Source: Mesobacillus maritimus
Lineage (GTDB): Bacteria; Bacillota; Bacilli; Bacillales; Cytobacillaceae
Direction of reading: 5' to 3'
Assembly: GCF_023715205.1 (NCBI RefSeq)
Contig: NZ_JAMBNR010000005.1
Coordinates: 62,001 to 126,000, forward strand
Length of the DNA: 64,000 nucleotides
A model generated the notes under the pieces. It was not told the origin of the DNA and searched no databases. It saw nothing but the letters and a program-made list of their open reading frames with translations. Of this stretch, positions 34,334 to 44,450 are shown piece after piece. Positions within the stretch are counted from its first letter, which is position 1; each line of letters opens with the position of its first letter. Position numbers and translations under genes: made by a program.

Positions 34334-35854
34334 TTAGGAAGTTTGTTTTAACTTTTCACGTTTATGATCATTCTTTTTTCCAAGATCATGTCGTACTTCT
34401 TTGTAGAAAGAAACTCCCATCAACAGCATGACAAAAGAAAATGGAAGAGCTGCAATGATTAACATATTCTGTAGTCCTTGGGTTCCTCCAAAATAAACAA
34501 TAATGGCTGCCATTGCGGACATCGCAAGGCCCCAGACAATTTTCACAGAATTGGCAGGGTTTAAAGAGCCACCCGTAGTGAGCATCCCTAGTACAAATGT
34601 AGCAGAGTCTGCGGAAGTGATGAAAAAGATGGCAATTACCGCGATGGTCAGGAGAGACATGAATTCACCTAAAGGATAATGTTGCAAAACTCCAAACGTC
34701 GTTGTTTCAAGAGATAAACTTGATATCAGTGTGACTCCGTGTTGTTCGATATTCAATGCCGAAACCCCAAAAACGGAGAAAAAGATAAAGCATACGAGCG
34801 CAGGGACAAATAGGACCCCAAGCATAAACTCTTTTATCGTCCGTCCTTTCGAGATTCTCGCAATAAAAATCCCTACAAACGGTGCCCAAGAAATCCACCA
34901 TGCCCAATAAAAAATGGTCCAATTGTCAATCCACGTACGTCCCTCCGCATTTAACGGTGCGATACGGAAACTCATATCAAAAAAGTTTGCAATATAGCTT
35001 CCTATTGTATGTGTAAACATGTTTAGGATATATAAAGTAGGTCCAACTATAAATAACATGATTAATAGAAGAAATCCTAGTCCCATATTGATATTGCTTA
35101 AATATTTGATCCCCTTGCCGATCCCAGACCAAGCGGAAAGAATAAACAAAACGGTGGATACTGCTAAAATCAGTAGTTGCATACCAAAATTATTGGGAGT
35201 GTTAAATAGGAAAGATAAGCCCCCATTTATTTGCGCAGAGCCAAAGCCAAGTGTGGAAGCAACCCCGACCACTGTCGCAAATACGGCCAGTGTATCGATT
35301 AATTTTCCAGGCACTCCTCGCATGCTTTGTTCACCAAATATCGGAACGAGGGTGCTACTAATCAATCCAGGAAAACCGCGCCGGAATTTAAAATACGCTA
35401 AGGCGAGTGCGACAATTCCGTATATGGCCCAAGCATGAATGCCCCAGTGGAAAAAAGAATATTGAAGCGCCTCTTTAATCGCCTCATCAGAACCAACAGC
35501 AGTACGAGGAGGGCTTTTAAACGCATGGGAAATCGGTTCGGCTGTTGTCCAAAAGACTAATCCCATCCCCATTCCTGCACTAAATAACATCGCAAACCAG
35601 GAAGCAAGACTAAATTCCGGTTGATCACTTTCTTTACCTAGTTTAATTCTTCCAAAGCGTGAAAAAATTAAGTAGATACAGAAAGCCAATAATATCATCA
35701 CAATCAATAAATAATACCAACCAAATGATTCGGAAATCCAATTCGTCACATTCGCTGATAGTGTTTGAAGATGTGTCGGTTTGAACACTCCCCAAACAAC
35801 AAGAACTGCACAAATCGAAAGTGCATACCAAAAGACTGAGCTAACATTCTTCAC
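34334..35854 (-). CDS. opuD: BCCT-family glycine betaine/choline transporter, OpuD-like
   Basis: A 506-residue twelve-helix sodium-coupled carrier of betaine, carnitine or choline. The glycine-rich SAGMGMGLVFWTTAEP (about 92-107) and the Trp-rich IFYWAWWISWAPFVGIF near 310, forming the trimethylammonium cage, are family hallmarks. The charged tail (KKNDHKREKLKQ) fits osmosensing homologues. GAGGTGAAA precedes the ATG. A hairpin in its leader may take part in control. Confidence 0.9.
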   Translation of the reverse strand: MKNVSSVFWYALSICAVLVVWGVFKPTHLQTLSANVTNWISESFGWYYLLIVMILLAFCIYLIFSRFGRIKLGKESDQPEFSLASWFAMLFSAGMGMGLVFWTTAEPISHAFKSPPRTAVGSDEAIKEALQYSFFHWGIHAWAIYGIVALALAYFKFRRGFPGLISSTLVPIFGEQSMRGVPGKLIDTLAVFATVVGVASTLGFGSAQINGGLSFLFNTPNNFGMQLLILAVSTVLFILSAWSGIGKGIKYLSNINMGLGFLLLIMLFIVGPTLYILNMFTHTIGSYIANFFDMSFRIAPLNAEGRTWIDNWTIFYWAWWISWAPFVGIFIARISKGRTIKEFMLGVLFVPALVCFIFFSVFGVSALNIEQHGVTLISSLSLETTTFGVLQHYPLGEFMSLLTIAVIAIFFITSADSATFVLGMLTTGGSLNPANSVKIVWGLAMSAMAAIIVYFGGTQGLQNMLIIAALPFSFVMLLMGVSFYKEVRHDLGKKNDHKREKLKQTS

Positions 35855-35879
35855 ATTTTCACCTCTTATAAAATATAGT

Positions 35880-35898
35880 CTAAGCGATTTTCGCTTAG
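35880..35898. other. Hairpin in leader of BCCT gene
   Basis: CTAAGCG ATTTT CGCTTAG, a perfect 7-bp stem 25 bp upstream of the start codon. On the plus strand it is followed by GCTTTTTAG, so it also looks like a terminator for rightward transcripts, though no rightward gene precedes it. Confidence 0.45.
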
Positions 35899-36267
35899 GC
35901 TTTTTAGGGTAACAAATAGACGCGAATCTATCAATTCATCAAAATATAGGAGTAGGGGCATATCGATTGAAAAGTCAAGTTGAACACAAAACTGACCAAT
36001 TAAGGATTGGAGACTTGGTCATCTGAATGTCAATAATGGTAAAAAACTATTCCCTCTAATAGCGAAGTGTAAACTTACACTTATGAAAATTTTTAAAAAG
36101 TGTCGAGAAAGTAAAAACCTCCATTTGATGGCTTGTAAAATCATCTTTTCCTCCTAACGCCTGGATTTTTTTCCACATCTTCAGTTATCAACTCCAATCT
36201 TAAGAAATAATTCAAGATATTGATGGGAAATGTAAAAAAGAGAAAAAGATAGGTAGGGTGATGGGTG
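35899..36267. other. Upstream region of pst operon
   Basis: Holds an 18-bp imperfect palindrome AAGTGTAAACTTACACTT (36065-36082) and loosely spaced TT(A/C)ACA-like hexamers that could be PhoP boxes, but I see no regular 11-bp array. A 41-codon minus-strand frame from 36144 has AGGAGG upstream but no other support. Confidence 0.4.
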
Positions 36268-37245
36268 ATGAATTTCAGGAGAACCTTCCATATGATCTTT
36301 TTATCCATGTTGTTCGTTTTTTTAACCGCATGTGGTGGTGACGAAGGGAACAGCACTGGATTAGAAGGGAGTGTTGTAATTGATGGATCTGGAACCGTCT
36401 ATCCTTTAATGGCCAGACTTGCTGAAGACTACATGGTCAATAAGGAAATAAATGTTTCAGTTGAAGTTAGTCGATCTGGTACGAGTGCAGGCTTCAAAAA
36501 ATTTTTAGTTCAAGATGGAGGAACGGATTTCAATGATGCTTCACGCAGTATAAAAGAAGAAGAGCTTGCCGAAGCAGAAAAGCTAGGCTTAAGCGTGAAA
36601 GAGTTAAAAGTTGCCCTAGATGGAATTACGATTGTGACCAATAAGGAAAATGATTGGGCAACAGAGCTTACCCATCAGGAAGTGATTGATATATTCCTTG
36701 CCAGTGGTGGCAAAAAGAAATGGTCTGATGTTCGGGAGGGCTTTCCTGATGAGCCAATCAAGACATATGGTCCAAATGAAAACCATGGAACCTATGAATT
36801 CTTCTGGGAAACCATCTTAGAAGAGCAGGACCTTGTCGATGATATTAATCTGCAACAAGATTACGCAACATTAGTAGACCTCGTTTCAAAGCAAAAAAAT
36901 GCAATTGGTTTTTTTGGATATGGCTATTATGAGAGCAATAAAGATAAGCTAAATGCGGTAAAAATCGACTTTGGAAATGGACCGGTTGAACCTACGCTCG
37001 AAACAATTAAAGAAGACGGAGCTTATGCTCCATTTACTCGCCCCGTGTTCACATACCTAAAAGAAGGGGTAGCAAAAGAAGAACCACAAGTGCTGGATTT
37101 CGCCATCTATGCGATGAAGAATGCAGGAACTGCTGCACAAAAAACTGGATTTGCCCCAGTACCCGAAAAAGAGCTTCAAGCTTCTGTTGAATATTTGGAA
37201 GGCTTAAAAAGTGTAAACGGAGAAGAGAACTCGTCTAACAAGTAA
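36268..37245 (+). CDS. pstS: Phosphate ABC transporter substrate-binding lipoprotein PstS
   Basis: A 325-residue lipoprotein: signal peptide with lipobox FLTAC, then the PstS fold with phosphate-binding loops GSGTVYPLM, RSGTSAGFKKF and DASRSIK. Captures phosphate outside the cell for PstCAB. ATG 36268 or the GTG just before it may start translation; GGTAGGG is upstream. First gene of pstSCAB-phoU, normally induced by phosphate limitation through PhoPR, which is not in the window. Confidence 0.92.
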   Translation: MNFRRTFHMIFLSMLFVFLTACGGDEGNSTGLEGSVVIDGSGTVYPLMARLAEDYMVNKEINVSVEVSRSGTSAGFKKFLVQDGGTDFNDASRSIKEEELAEAEKLGLSVKELKVALDGITIVTNKENDWATELTHQEVIDIFLASGGKKKWSDVREGFPDEPIKTYGPNENHGTYEFFWETILEEQDLVDDINLQQDYATLVDLVSKQKNAIGFFGYGYYESNKDKLNAVKIDFGNGPVEPTLETIKEDGAYAPFTRPVFTYLKEGVAKEEPQVLDFAIYAMKNAGTAAQKTGFAPVPEKELQASVEYLEGLKSVNGEENSSNK

Positions 37246-37294
37246 TGACAGCGGTCTCCTATTAGAATCTAAACAGGGAAAGGGGATGTGAACA

Positions 37295-38239
37295 ATGGAT
37301 AATGAACAGAACAGGGACCTAAAAGTACGTGAGATGATTCAACAGAACAAGCAAAACGTTAGTTTAAACAGTGTTACGGAAAAACTTATGCCGAGATTTC
37401 TTTTTGTTGTAGCCATCATTTCGATTATTACAACAATTGGAATCGTCATCACCCTACTAACCGAAACGGTCCATTTTTTTAGAGACGTATCTTTTGCAGA
37501 GTTTTTCACCGGCACTGAATTAAGTCCACTAGGTTCTGATGCTGAATTTGGAATTTTACCATTAGTAACTGGAACAATCATTTCTTCTACTATCGCTATG
37601 TTCGTAGCGATACCCATTGGACTTATGTCGGCAATTTTTCTAAGCGAGTATGCATCCGAAGGAGTACGAAGGACATTAAAACCTCTATTGGAGGTCTTAG
37701 CTGGTATCCCTACGATTGTTTATGGTTTTTTTGCTTTTACCTTTGTAACTCCGTTATTACGTACAATTATTCCTGGATTAGAGCCAACGAATATTTTAAG
37801 TCCTGGCCTTGTGATGGGAGTCATGATTATTCCAATGATTGCTTCTCTGTCTGAAGACGCGATGAGCTCTGTTCCAAATGCGATGAGAGAGGGTGCTTTA
37901 GCTCTTGGTGCGACTAAGCTGGAGACTACCTGGCGAGTCGTCATCCCAGCAGCGATGTCTGGGATCGTCGCATCTTTTGTATTGGGGATTTCACGAGCCA
38001 TTGGGGAAACAATGATTGTCACGATTGCAAGTGGAAGTTCAAAAAACTTTACGTTTGATGTAACTCAGTCGATGCAAACCATGACAGCCTATATTGTTGA
38101 AGTAACAGGTGGCGAGGCTCCGGCTGGTTCAACCTTATACTATAGTCTCTATGCTGTGGCGATGACATTATTTGTTTTTACCTTAATCATGAATTTAATC
38201 GCTCAATATATCTCTAAGAGATTTAGGGAGGGATATTAA
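37295..38239 (+). CDS. pstC: Phosphate ABC transporter permease PstC
   Basis: A 314-residue permease with six helices; the EAA-type loop ALALGATKLETTWRVVIPAAM (about 207-228) contacts PstB. Starts 49 bp after pstS with AAAGGGGATG upstream and is followed 2 bp later by pstA. Confidence 0.92.
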   Translation: MDNEQNRDLKVREMIQQNKQNVSLNSVTEKLMPRFLFVVAIISIITTIGIVITLLTETVHFFRDVSFAEFFTGTELSPLGSDAEFGILPLVTGTIISSTIAMFVAIPIGLMSAIFLSEYASEGVRRTLKPLLEVLAGIPTIVYGFFAFTFVTPLLRTIIPGLEPTNILSPGLVMGVMIIPMIASLSEDAMSSVPNAMREGALALGATKLETTWRVVIPAAMSGIVASFVLGISRAIGETMIVTIASGSSKNFTFDVTQSMQTMTAYIVEVTGGEAPAGSTLYYSLYAVAMTLFVFTLIMNLIAQYISKRFREGY

Positions 38240-38241
38240 AG

Positions 38242-39126
38242 ATGAAATATGTAGATTCAGCTCAAGTACAGAAAAACATGGGTGGTCGATTACGAACGAA
38301 CCAAATCATGAAAATCCTTTTTCTAATATCCACTCTGATTGGTCTCGTTGTTTTGGTTGTTTTGTTTTATCGTGTGTTAGCGGATGGTCTTGGTTGGATA
38401 AATATGAACTTTCTTACCAATCGATTATCTGTAGATGCCGATAGGGCAGGAATTATGGGGGCCATTTTAGGAACATTATGGTTAATGCTGGTTGTGGCAC
38501 CGGTCACAATGTTTCTTGGAATCGGAACAGCGATTTACTTGGAGGAATATGCGAAAAAGGGACGTTTCCAGTCTTTCATCCAAACCAATATTGCAAATTT
38601 AGCCGGTGTGCCTTCCATTGTTTTTGGCATCCTTGGATTAACTGTTTTTGTGAGAGGAATGGGGCTTGGAAATATTGTTCTTGCCGGTGGTCTGACGATG
38701 GCACTCCTTGTCCTGCCAATTGTCGTAGTCGCAAGCCAAGAAGCACTCCGGTCCGTCCCACAATTTTTAAGAGAAGCGTCTTATGGAATGGGAGCGACAA
38801 AATGGCAAACCATTAAAAAAGTGGTTCTTCCAGCAGCCATACCCGGAATTTTGACTGGCGTGATTTTAGCTTTGTCACGCGCAGTTGGAGAAACAGCTCC
38901 ACTGACTGTGATTGGAATCCCAGCCTTATTAATTCCGTTTCCGGATTCTATTTTAGATAAATTTACGGTCTTACCAATGCAGATTTATTATTGGACAATC
39001 GATTCCGCATTAGTAGCAGAATATTCCAATTTGGCTGCGGCGACGATTGTGATTTTACTTTTGATTCTACTAATCATGAACTCAATTGCGGTGATTATTC
39101 GGAATAAATTCCAAAAAAGGTATTAA
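38242..39126 (+). CDS. pstA: Phosphate ABC transporter permease PstA
   Basis: A 294-residue partner permease, six helices, with the EAA-type loop [20 protein letters not shown] (about 181-200). Only two bases separate it from pstC; its ribosome site lies within the end of pstC (AGGGAGG). Confidence 0.92.
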   Translation: MKYVDSAQVQKNMGGRLRTNQIMKILFLISTLIGLVVLVVLFYRVLADGLGWINMNFLTNRLSVDADRAGIMGAILGTLWLMLVVAPVTMFLGIGTAIYLEEYAKKGRFQSFIQTNIANLAGVPSIVFGILGLTVFVRGMGLGNIVLAGGLTMALLVLPIVVVASQEALRSVPQFLREASYGMGATKWQTIKKVVLPAAIPGILTGVILALSRAVGETAPLTVIGIPALLIPFPDSILDKFTVLPMQIYYWTIDSALVAEYSNLAAATIVILLLILLIMNSIAVIIRNKFQKRY

Positions 39127-39146
39127 TTATTGGAGGAAAACAACAA

Positions 39147-39971
39147 ATGGCCGTTTCAACTGAAAGTATCCAGAAAAATATTAAGGGAAAAACCACTGAA
39201 ACATCAATTGATGAAAAGAAAATTGTTTATGATACAAAAAATCTAAACTTATGGTACGGTGAAGACCAAGCTTTGAGAGACATTAATCTAAAAATCGCTG
39301 AAAATGAAGTGACGGCGATTATCGGTCCGTCAGGTTGTGGGAAATCAACCTACCTCAAAACATTGAACAGGATGGTGGAGTTAATTCCCGTTGTCCGTAC
39401 TTCAGGTGAAATCTTGTATCGCGGAAAGAATATTTTTGACAAATCTTATAAAGTCGAAGCGTTACGTACAAACGTGGGGATGGTGTTTCAAAAGCCGAAT
39501 CCTTTTCCAAAATCAATTTATGACAACATTGCCTATGGTCCAAGAGTTCATGGGATTCGCGATAAAAAAATATTAGATGAAATTGTTGAAAAAAGTTTGC
39601 GTGGAGCTGCGATTTGGAATGAAGTCAAGGATCGTTTGAAGGAAAATGCTTATGGTATGTCTGGTGGGCAACAGCAACGTTTATGCATTGCGAGATGTTT
39701 AGCGATAGAACCTGATGTTATTTTGATGGATGAACCAACTTCCGCACTTGACCCAATTTCAACCCTAAAGGTTGAAGAGCTGATTCAGCAATTAAAGAAG
39801 GATTACAGTATCATCATTGTGACCCATAATATGCAACAAGCGGCGCGGATCTCAGATAAAACAGCCTTTTTCTTAAGTGGCGAAGTGATTGAGTTTAGTG
39901 AGACAAGTAAAATGTTTTCAAACCCAGAGAAAAAGGAAACCGAAGATTATATCACAGGTCGTTTCGGGTAA
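39147..39971 (+). CDS. pstB: Phosphate ABC transporter ATPase PstB
   Basis: A 274-residue ATPase: Walker [10 protein letters not shown] at 60-68, signature SGGQQQR near 171 and Walker [14 protein letters not shown] near 190. TTGGAGGAAAA precedes the ATG. An N-terminal 30-residue extension before the core ([13 protein letters not shown]) is usual for bacillar PstB. Confidence 0.93.
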   Translation: MAVSTESIQKNIKGKTTETSIDEKKIVYDTKNLNLWYGEDQALRDINLKIAENEVTAIIGPSGCGKSTYLKTLNRMVELIPVVRTSGEILYRGKNIFDKSYKVEALRTNVGMVFQKPNPFPKSIYDNIAYGPRVHGIRDKKILDEIVEKSLRGAAIWNEVKDRLKENAYGMSGGQQQRLCIARCLAIEPDVILMDEPTSALDPISTLKVEELIQQLKKDYSIIIVTHNMQQAARISDKTAFFLSGEVIEFSETSKMFSNPEKKETEDYITGRFG

Positions 39972-39989
39972 AATAGGGGGGCGTTTAAA

Positions 39990-40649
39990 GTGTCAATAAG
40001 AGCAACCTTTCAAGGAGAACTTAACAGTCTTAAACAAATGATTTTAGAATTAGGGAATCAAGTACTAGATGCGGTAGGTCGGTCGATTGATGCGCTAAAA
40101 AATCAGGATATCGATAAAGCATTAAAAATCATTGAAGATGATGGTCAAATTAATTTAATGGAAGAAGAAATCAATGATAAAGCCATTTTATTAATTGCCC
40201 AGCAATCCCCAGTCGCGATTGATTTAAGAAGAGTAATTGTTGCCATTAAAATTTCTTCGGATCTAGAACGAGTAGGGGATTTAGCTGTCAATATCGCAAA
40301 GTCGGTCATTCGAATCGGATCAAAGCCACACATCAAGCCCATTGAGGAAATCCCACGCATAGCAGAGCTTGCGAATAAGATGGTGGCTGATTCGCTCAAA
40401 GCATACGATGATGAAGATGTGAGCTTCGCAAAAAAAGTAGCCAAACTGGACGATGAGGTAGATGAAGCATATGGTCGATTGACCCAAGAATTATTAGAGT
40501 TGATGACCGAAAAACCTGAATATATCGGACAAATCACGCAATTGTCGTTTATTTGCAGACATGTTGAAAGAGTTGCCGACCACTCGACAAACATATCCGA
40601 ACATCTTCTTTATCTTGTAAAAGGGAGAAGATACGATTTAAATGACTAA
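39990..40649 (+). CDS. phoU: Phosphate signalling regulator PhoU
   Basis: A 219-residue all-helical protein of two three-helix bundles, with the conserved metal/anion motifs ISSDLERVGDLAVNIAK (about 89-105) and FICRHVERVADHSTNI (about 190-205). It links Pst flux to PhoR-type signalling and limits uptake. GTG start with GGGGGGCG upstream. Confidence 0.9.
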   Translation: MSIRATFQGELNSLKQMILELGNQVLDAVGRSIDALKNQDIDKALKIIEDDGQINLMEEEINDKAILLIAQQSPVAIDLRRVIVAIKISSDLERVGDLAVNIAKSVIRIGSKPHIKPIEEIPRIAELANKMVADSLKAYDDEDVSFAKKVAKLDDEVDEAYGRLTQELLELMTEKPEYIGQITQLSFICRHVERVADHSTNISEHLLYLVKGRRYDLND

Positions 40650-40683
40650 TACAGAGTGATGGTAAAATTTAGGGGGTGCAAGC

Positions 40684-40839
40684 ATGAAAGATCGGAAATC
40701 TGAAGCAGAAAACGCAAATATTAAAATCAATCAAATTTTAAACGGAGAAAATGAGCAAGACACCATCGATGTCGACCCACTTATCAATAACAATAACGTC
40801 GCACTTGTTCTAAATGATCAAGAAAATGAAAACAAATAG
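40684..40839 (+). CDS. Small acidic, Asn-rich protein at end of pst operon (51 aa)
   Basis: MKDRKSEAENANIKINQILN opens a hydrophilic 51-residue protein rich in Asn, Asp and Glu, without Cys or membrane segment. TAGGGGGTG lies 8 bp before the ATG, it starts 34 bp after phoU, and a strong terminator follows its stop, so it is part of the pst transcript. I recognise no family. Confidence 0.6.
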   Translation: MKDRKSEAENANIKINQILNGENEQDTIDVDPLINNNNVALVLNDQENENK

Positions 40840-40841
40840 AG

Positions 40842-40876
40842 AAAAATGCTTGGGGTGAACCAAGCATTTTTCCTTT
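40842..40876 (+). terminator. Terminator of pst operon
   Basis: AAAAATGCTTGG and CCAAGCATTTTT form a 12-bp stem with a 6-base loop and a T-rich tail. It could also end the convergent MFS gene. Confidence 0.9.
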
Positions 40877-40908
40877 TACGCGATCTGGACATTGTTCTCA
40901 AGCAAAAC

Positions 40909-42135
40909 TTATTTCGACGAGTTAAGATAATCCCTTTCATGATAGCCAACTTCAGCTGTTTTATAGCCTCGCAAGCTCAACAGAATCAATCCACCCAGGA
41001 GCAAACAGAAATTAAATCCAATCACACCTGGCCAATGAAGATGTTCCCAGAAGTAGCCGCCAATTGATCCGACCACCGACGAGCCGAGATAATAGAATAA
41101 CAGGTACAGTGACGAGGCCTGGGCTTTGTTTTCATGAGCACGTTCCGTGACTAGCGAACTAACAATCGAGTGACTAGCGAAAAACCCGAAGGTAAAGATC
41201 GCGAGCCCAGCAATTTTAAACACCAGAACTGGAATCAGCGAGATGAGCACACCTGCAATGGTAATCACAAACGAAAGCTTCAAAATCACCGTTTTTCCAT
41301 ATTGCGACGCCTTTTTCCCCATATAAATCGAGCTAAAAGTACCGCATAAATACACAATAAAAATAAACCCAATGAACGCCTGACTTAAATTATACGGAGG
41401 TTTTACCAATAAGAAACCGATGTAATTGTACATCGACACGAAGCTGCCCATTAATAAGAACCCTAATAAAAATAAGTAGTTAAGCTGGCGATTCGTGATA
41501 TGGTTTTGATACCATTTCAAAATCGTGGACCAGCTAAGACTAGCTTGGTCAGACTGTTTTTTTGTAGTGGGGAGAGTATACCAAAATAGGAAACTTAATA
41601 ATAAGGTAACAATCCCGATGATTGCAAAGGCCGTTCTCCATGTGAACAAATCGGTTAATAATCCCGTCAACAGTCTTCCAGACATGCCACCAATACTGGA
41701 ACCGGAAATATAAAAGCCCATAATCATTGCCGTATGTAGAGGATGAAACGTTTTTCCGATATACGCCATCGCTATTGAAGGCACCCCAGCAACAACGACT
41801 CCTAAAAACGTTCGAAACAAGAGCAATGTTATAAAGTTAGGGCTAAAAGAAGAGAGCACCGCGAAAATGGATGTCATAATCATTGACAAAACCATCATTT
41901 TCTTCATGCCGATTTTTTCCGAAAATGACCCAGCGACAAGTAAAGTAACAGCGAGTAAACCAGTCGTGAATGACAGTGTTAAACTGGCGACTGGTGCAGA
42001 GACGTTGAATTCATCAGCAAACAGTGGCAAGGTCGGTTGTACCGTATAAATGAGCATAAATGGAACTAAACCAGCGATAAACAATGCAAACTTCGCCTGT
42101 TTATACGATGATGTTCCCGGTTGAATCCCTGACAT
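40909..42135 (-). CDS. MFS transporter
   Basis: A 408-residue twelve-helix major facilitator with AGLVPFMLIYTVQPTLPLFA in helix 1, the loop 2-3 motif GSFSEKIGMKKMMVLS and an export-type motif C in MGFYISGSSIGGMSGR. It belongs to the DHA1 arabinose/multidrug-like exporters; substrate unknown. AGAGGAATG precedes the ATG. It diverges from hcp. Confidence 0.87.
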   Translation of the reverse strand: MSGIQPGTSSYKQAKFALFIAGLVPFMLIYTVQPTLPLFADEFNVSAPVASLTLSFTTGLLAVTLLVAGSFSEKIGMKKMMVLSMIMTSIFAVLSSFSPNFITLLLFRTFLGVVVAGVPSIAMAYIGKTFHPLHTAMIMGFYISGSSIGGMSGRLLTGLLTDLFTWRTAFAIIGIVTLLLSFLFWYTLPTTKKQSDQASLSWSTILKWYQNHITNRQLNYLFLLGFLLMGSFVSMYNYIGFLLVKPPYNLSQAFIGFIFIVYLCGTFSSIYMGKKASQYGKTVILKLSFVITIAGVLISLIPVLVFKIAGLAIFTFGFFASHSIVSSLVTERAHENKAQASSLYLLFYYLGSSVVGSIGGYFWEHLHWPGVIGFNFCLLLGGLILLSLRGYKTAEVGYHERDYLNSSK

Positions 42136-42269
42136 TTTACATTCCTCTTTTCTTACATTCCTCTCTACTTATCCTATTATTTCTAAACTTATCTGTCTAA
42201 TTTTACGGATAATTCTAAAAATGAAGATACCTAACCCAAATTTGACCATTTTATGACATAAGCAATTGC

Positions 42270-42285
42270 TGTGATTTAAATCACA
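42270..42285. promoter_or_regulatory. FNR/CRP-family box upstream of hcp
   Basis: TGTGATTTAAATCACA is a perfect palindrome matching the TGTGA-N6-TCACA site used by Fnr-type regulators of Bacillus. It lies 69 bp before the hcp start, suitable for activation without oxygen or by NO. Confidence 0.75.
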
Positions 42286-42353
42286 ACAATAAAATCGCTT
42301 CACCTTTAAACTTTTAACTAGAAAGCGAAGAGAGTATAGGAGGTTCTATTTTT

Positions 42354-44006
42354 ATGAGTATGTTTTGTCATCAATGTCAGGAAGCGTTAAAAGGAATTGG
42401 TTGTAATGCCATGGCAGGGGTTTGTGGAAAAACGAGTGTTGTCGCGAATCTTCAGGATTTGCTCATTTACACATTAAAAGGTGTAGCAGAGTTTAACCAG
42501 CAAGCACGTAAAGCTGGCTTGAACATGGCGAAAACCGATCGTGTGATTATGGATGGTTTGTTCTCAACAATTACAAATGCAAACTTCGATGAAGATTCTA
42601 TCTCTAAGCGCATTGAGAGCGCATTAGCAGAGCGCGAAGTCATCAAACAAATGTTGATCGCGCAAAATCAATACCAAGATTATCCTTATCCAGATTATGC
42701 AACTTGGACTGGCGAGCGTGCTAGTTTTATAGCGAAATCAGAAGAAACACAAGTAGGGATTCTAGGAACAGAAAATGAAGATGTTCGCAGCTTGCGTTCA
42801 CTGATTTTATTCGGATTAAAAGGAATGGCAGCTTACGCAGAGCATGCATTGAATCTTGGATATAAAAAAGATGAGATTTCCGATTTTATCGAAAAAGCGT
42901 TAATCGCAACTGAAGATAACAGTTTAACAGCAGATGACCTAGTGGACCTAACAATGGAAACAGGAAAATTTGGCGTAGACGTAATGGCGTTGTTGGATCA
43001 AGCGAACACAACTTCTTACGGACACCCAGAAATGACCGAAGTCAACATTGGCGTGCGTAACAATCCAGCGATTCTTGTAAGTGGTCATGATTTAAAAGAT
43101 TTCGAGGAATTGCTTGAACAAACGGCAGGCACAGGAGTTGATGTATATACACACTCTGAAATGTTACCCGCGAACTATTACCCAGCGTTCAAGAAATACG
43201 ATCATTTCGTTGGTAACTATGGTAACGCATGGTGGAAGCAAAAAGAAGAGTTTGAAAGCTTTAACGGTCCAGTTTTATTTACTACCAACTGTATTGTGCC
43301 ACCAAAAGCAAGCTATAAAGACCGAATTTATACCACAGGTGCTACAGGCTACCCAGGGTTCAAGCACATTCCAGATCGTGATAAAGGTGGCAAGAAGGAT
43401 TTCTCTGAAATCATTGAGCATGCGAAAACTTTGCCAGCACCAACGCAAATTGAAGAAGGAACCATCATTGGTGGCTTTGCACATAACCAAGTGACACAGT
43501 TAGCAGACAAAGTCGTTGACGCGGTGAAAACAGGCGCAATCAAGAAGTTCTTTGTTATGGCTGGTTGTGACGGTCGCATGAAATCTCGCGACTATTACAC
43601 AAACTTTGCACAAACCCTTCCACAAGATACAGTTATTTTAACAGCAGGCTGTGCGAAATACCGTTACAATAAATTGCCTTTAGGCGATATCGGCGGCATC
43701 CCACGCGTGCTTGACGCTGGACAATGTAACGACTCTTACTCATTAGCCGTTGTGGCAATGAAACTTAAAGAAATCTTTGAACTAAACGATATCAACGAAC
43801 TTCCAATTGAATACAACCTTGCTTGGTATGAGCAAAAAGCGGTCATTGTGTTATTAGCGCTATTATACCTAGGTGTAAAAGACATTAAATTAGGGCCAAC
43901 TCTACCAGCATTTTTATCACCAAATGTAGCAAAAGTGCTTGTTGAAAACTTCGGCATCAGCACTATCTCTACAGTTGAAGAAGACATGGCAGCATTGCTA
44001 GCTTAA
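42354..44006 (+). CDS. hcp: Hydroxylamine reductase / hybrid-cluster protein
   Basis: A 550-residue hybrid-cluster protein. The N-terminal cluster is bound by Cys5, Cys8, Cys17 and Cys24 (CHQCQ...GCNAMAGVC); hybrid-cluster ligands are in [27 protein letters not shown] and [10 protein letters not shown]. It reduces hydroxylamine and NO, and protects against nitrosative stress. AGGAGG precedes the ATG. The FNR-type box suggests expression in anoxic conditions. No electron partner (hcr) is next to it. Confidence 0.95.
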   Translation: MSMFCHQCQEALKGIGCNAMAGVCGKTSVVANLQDLLIYTLKGVAEFNQQARKAGLNMAKTDRVIMDGLFSTITNANFDEDSISKRIESALAEREVIKQMLIAQNQYQDYPYPDYATWTGERASFIAKSEETQVGILGTENEDVRSLRSLILFGLKGMAAYAEHALNLGYKKDEISDFIEKALIATEDNSLTADDLVDLTMETGKFGVDVMALLDQANTTSYGHPEMTEVNIGVRNNPAILVSGHDLKDFEELLEQTAGTGVDVYTHSEMLPANYYPAFKKYDHFVGNYGNAWWKQKEEFESFNGPVLFTTNCIVPPKASYKDRIYTTGATGYPGFKHIPDRDKGGKKDFSEIIEHAKTLPAPTQIEEGTIIGGFAHNQVTQLADKVVDAVKTGAIKKFFVMAGCDGRMKSRDYYTNFAQTLPQDTVILTAGCAKYRYNKLPLGDIGGIPRVLDAGQCNDSYSLAVVAMKLKEIFELNDINELPIEYNLAWYEQKAVIVLLALLYLGVKDIKLGPTLPAFLSPNVAKVLVENFGISTISTVEEDMAALLA

Positions 44007-44028
44007 TAGATGTGTTAATAGAAGATAG

Positions 44029-44064
44029 CCAGTCCAACTCTTAGCGGAGTAGGACTGTTTTTTA
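44029..44064 (+). terminator. Terminator of hcp
   Basis: CAGTCCAACTC and GAGTAGGACTG pair with one mismatch, followed by TTTTTTATT. Confidence 0.85.
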
Positions 44065-44098
44065 TTAGTGGAATGGGGGAGAAGTTCAATGTGGATAT

Positions 44099-44360
44099 TT
44101 CCTATGTGCCCGTCACTGCGTGAAATTTATGTGCGCGGTCACGAAGAGAAGTTCTACGTGCCCGTTCATTCGAAAAATCCAAGGAATCGGTAACGTAGAG
44201 GGGTTCTATGTGCCCTTTCCCGCGGAAAAACTAAGGGATCGGTACCATAGAGCGGTTCTACGTGCCCACCAGCGTGGAATAATTAGGAGGTCGGTCATGT
44301 ATAGAAGTTCTAAGTGACCACCTACGCAGAAAAAACAATGGATCAGATACGTAGAAAACA
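44099..44360. repeat. Tandem array of a 52-bp repeat (locus 2)
   Basis: Five units start at 44099, 44152, 44204, 44256 and 44308, spaced 53, 52, 52 and 52 bp; a sixth start (TTCTATTTCC) is at 44361. Units open TTCTACGTGCCC or close variants and end GGTAACGTAGAGG or similar; ends are inverted copies, so each can fold into a hairpin with a variable middle. Same family as the array at 9383. Non-coding. Confidence 0.8.
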
Positions 44361-44405
44361 TTCTATTTCCTGAGGCAGAAATACCTCCTATTCAACAACC
44401 TTTCT

Positions 44406-44450
44406 AAAACAGCTATAGCACTCCTAAAAAAGAGGTGCTATAGCTGTTTT
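44406..44450. terminator. Bidirectional terminator before YusW-like gene
   Basis: AAAACAGCTATAGCAC and GTGCTATAGCTGTTTT form a 16-bp stem with A and T tracts. It overlaps the stop of the leftward lipoprotein gene. Confidence 0.88.

Noticed and set aside
36019-36144. 41-codon minus-strand frame with AGGAGG upstream of pstS
   Set aside because: Only the ribosome-like site supports it; composition is that of non-coding AT-rich DNA and it covers a palindrome likely to be regulatory.
44120-44317. 65-codon plus-strand open frame
   Set aside because: It lies wholly inside the 52-bp repeat array, with no ribosome site and no family.
44099-44360. CRISPR-like alternation of a 27-bp palindromic core and 25-bp variable segments
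   Set aside because: Core copies differ at many positions, the intervening segments share GAAAAA..AAG-type sequence, and no cas gene is near. It is a degenerate tandem repeat.
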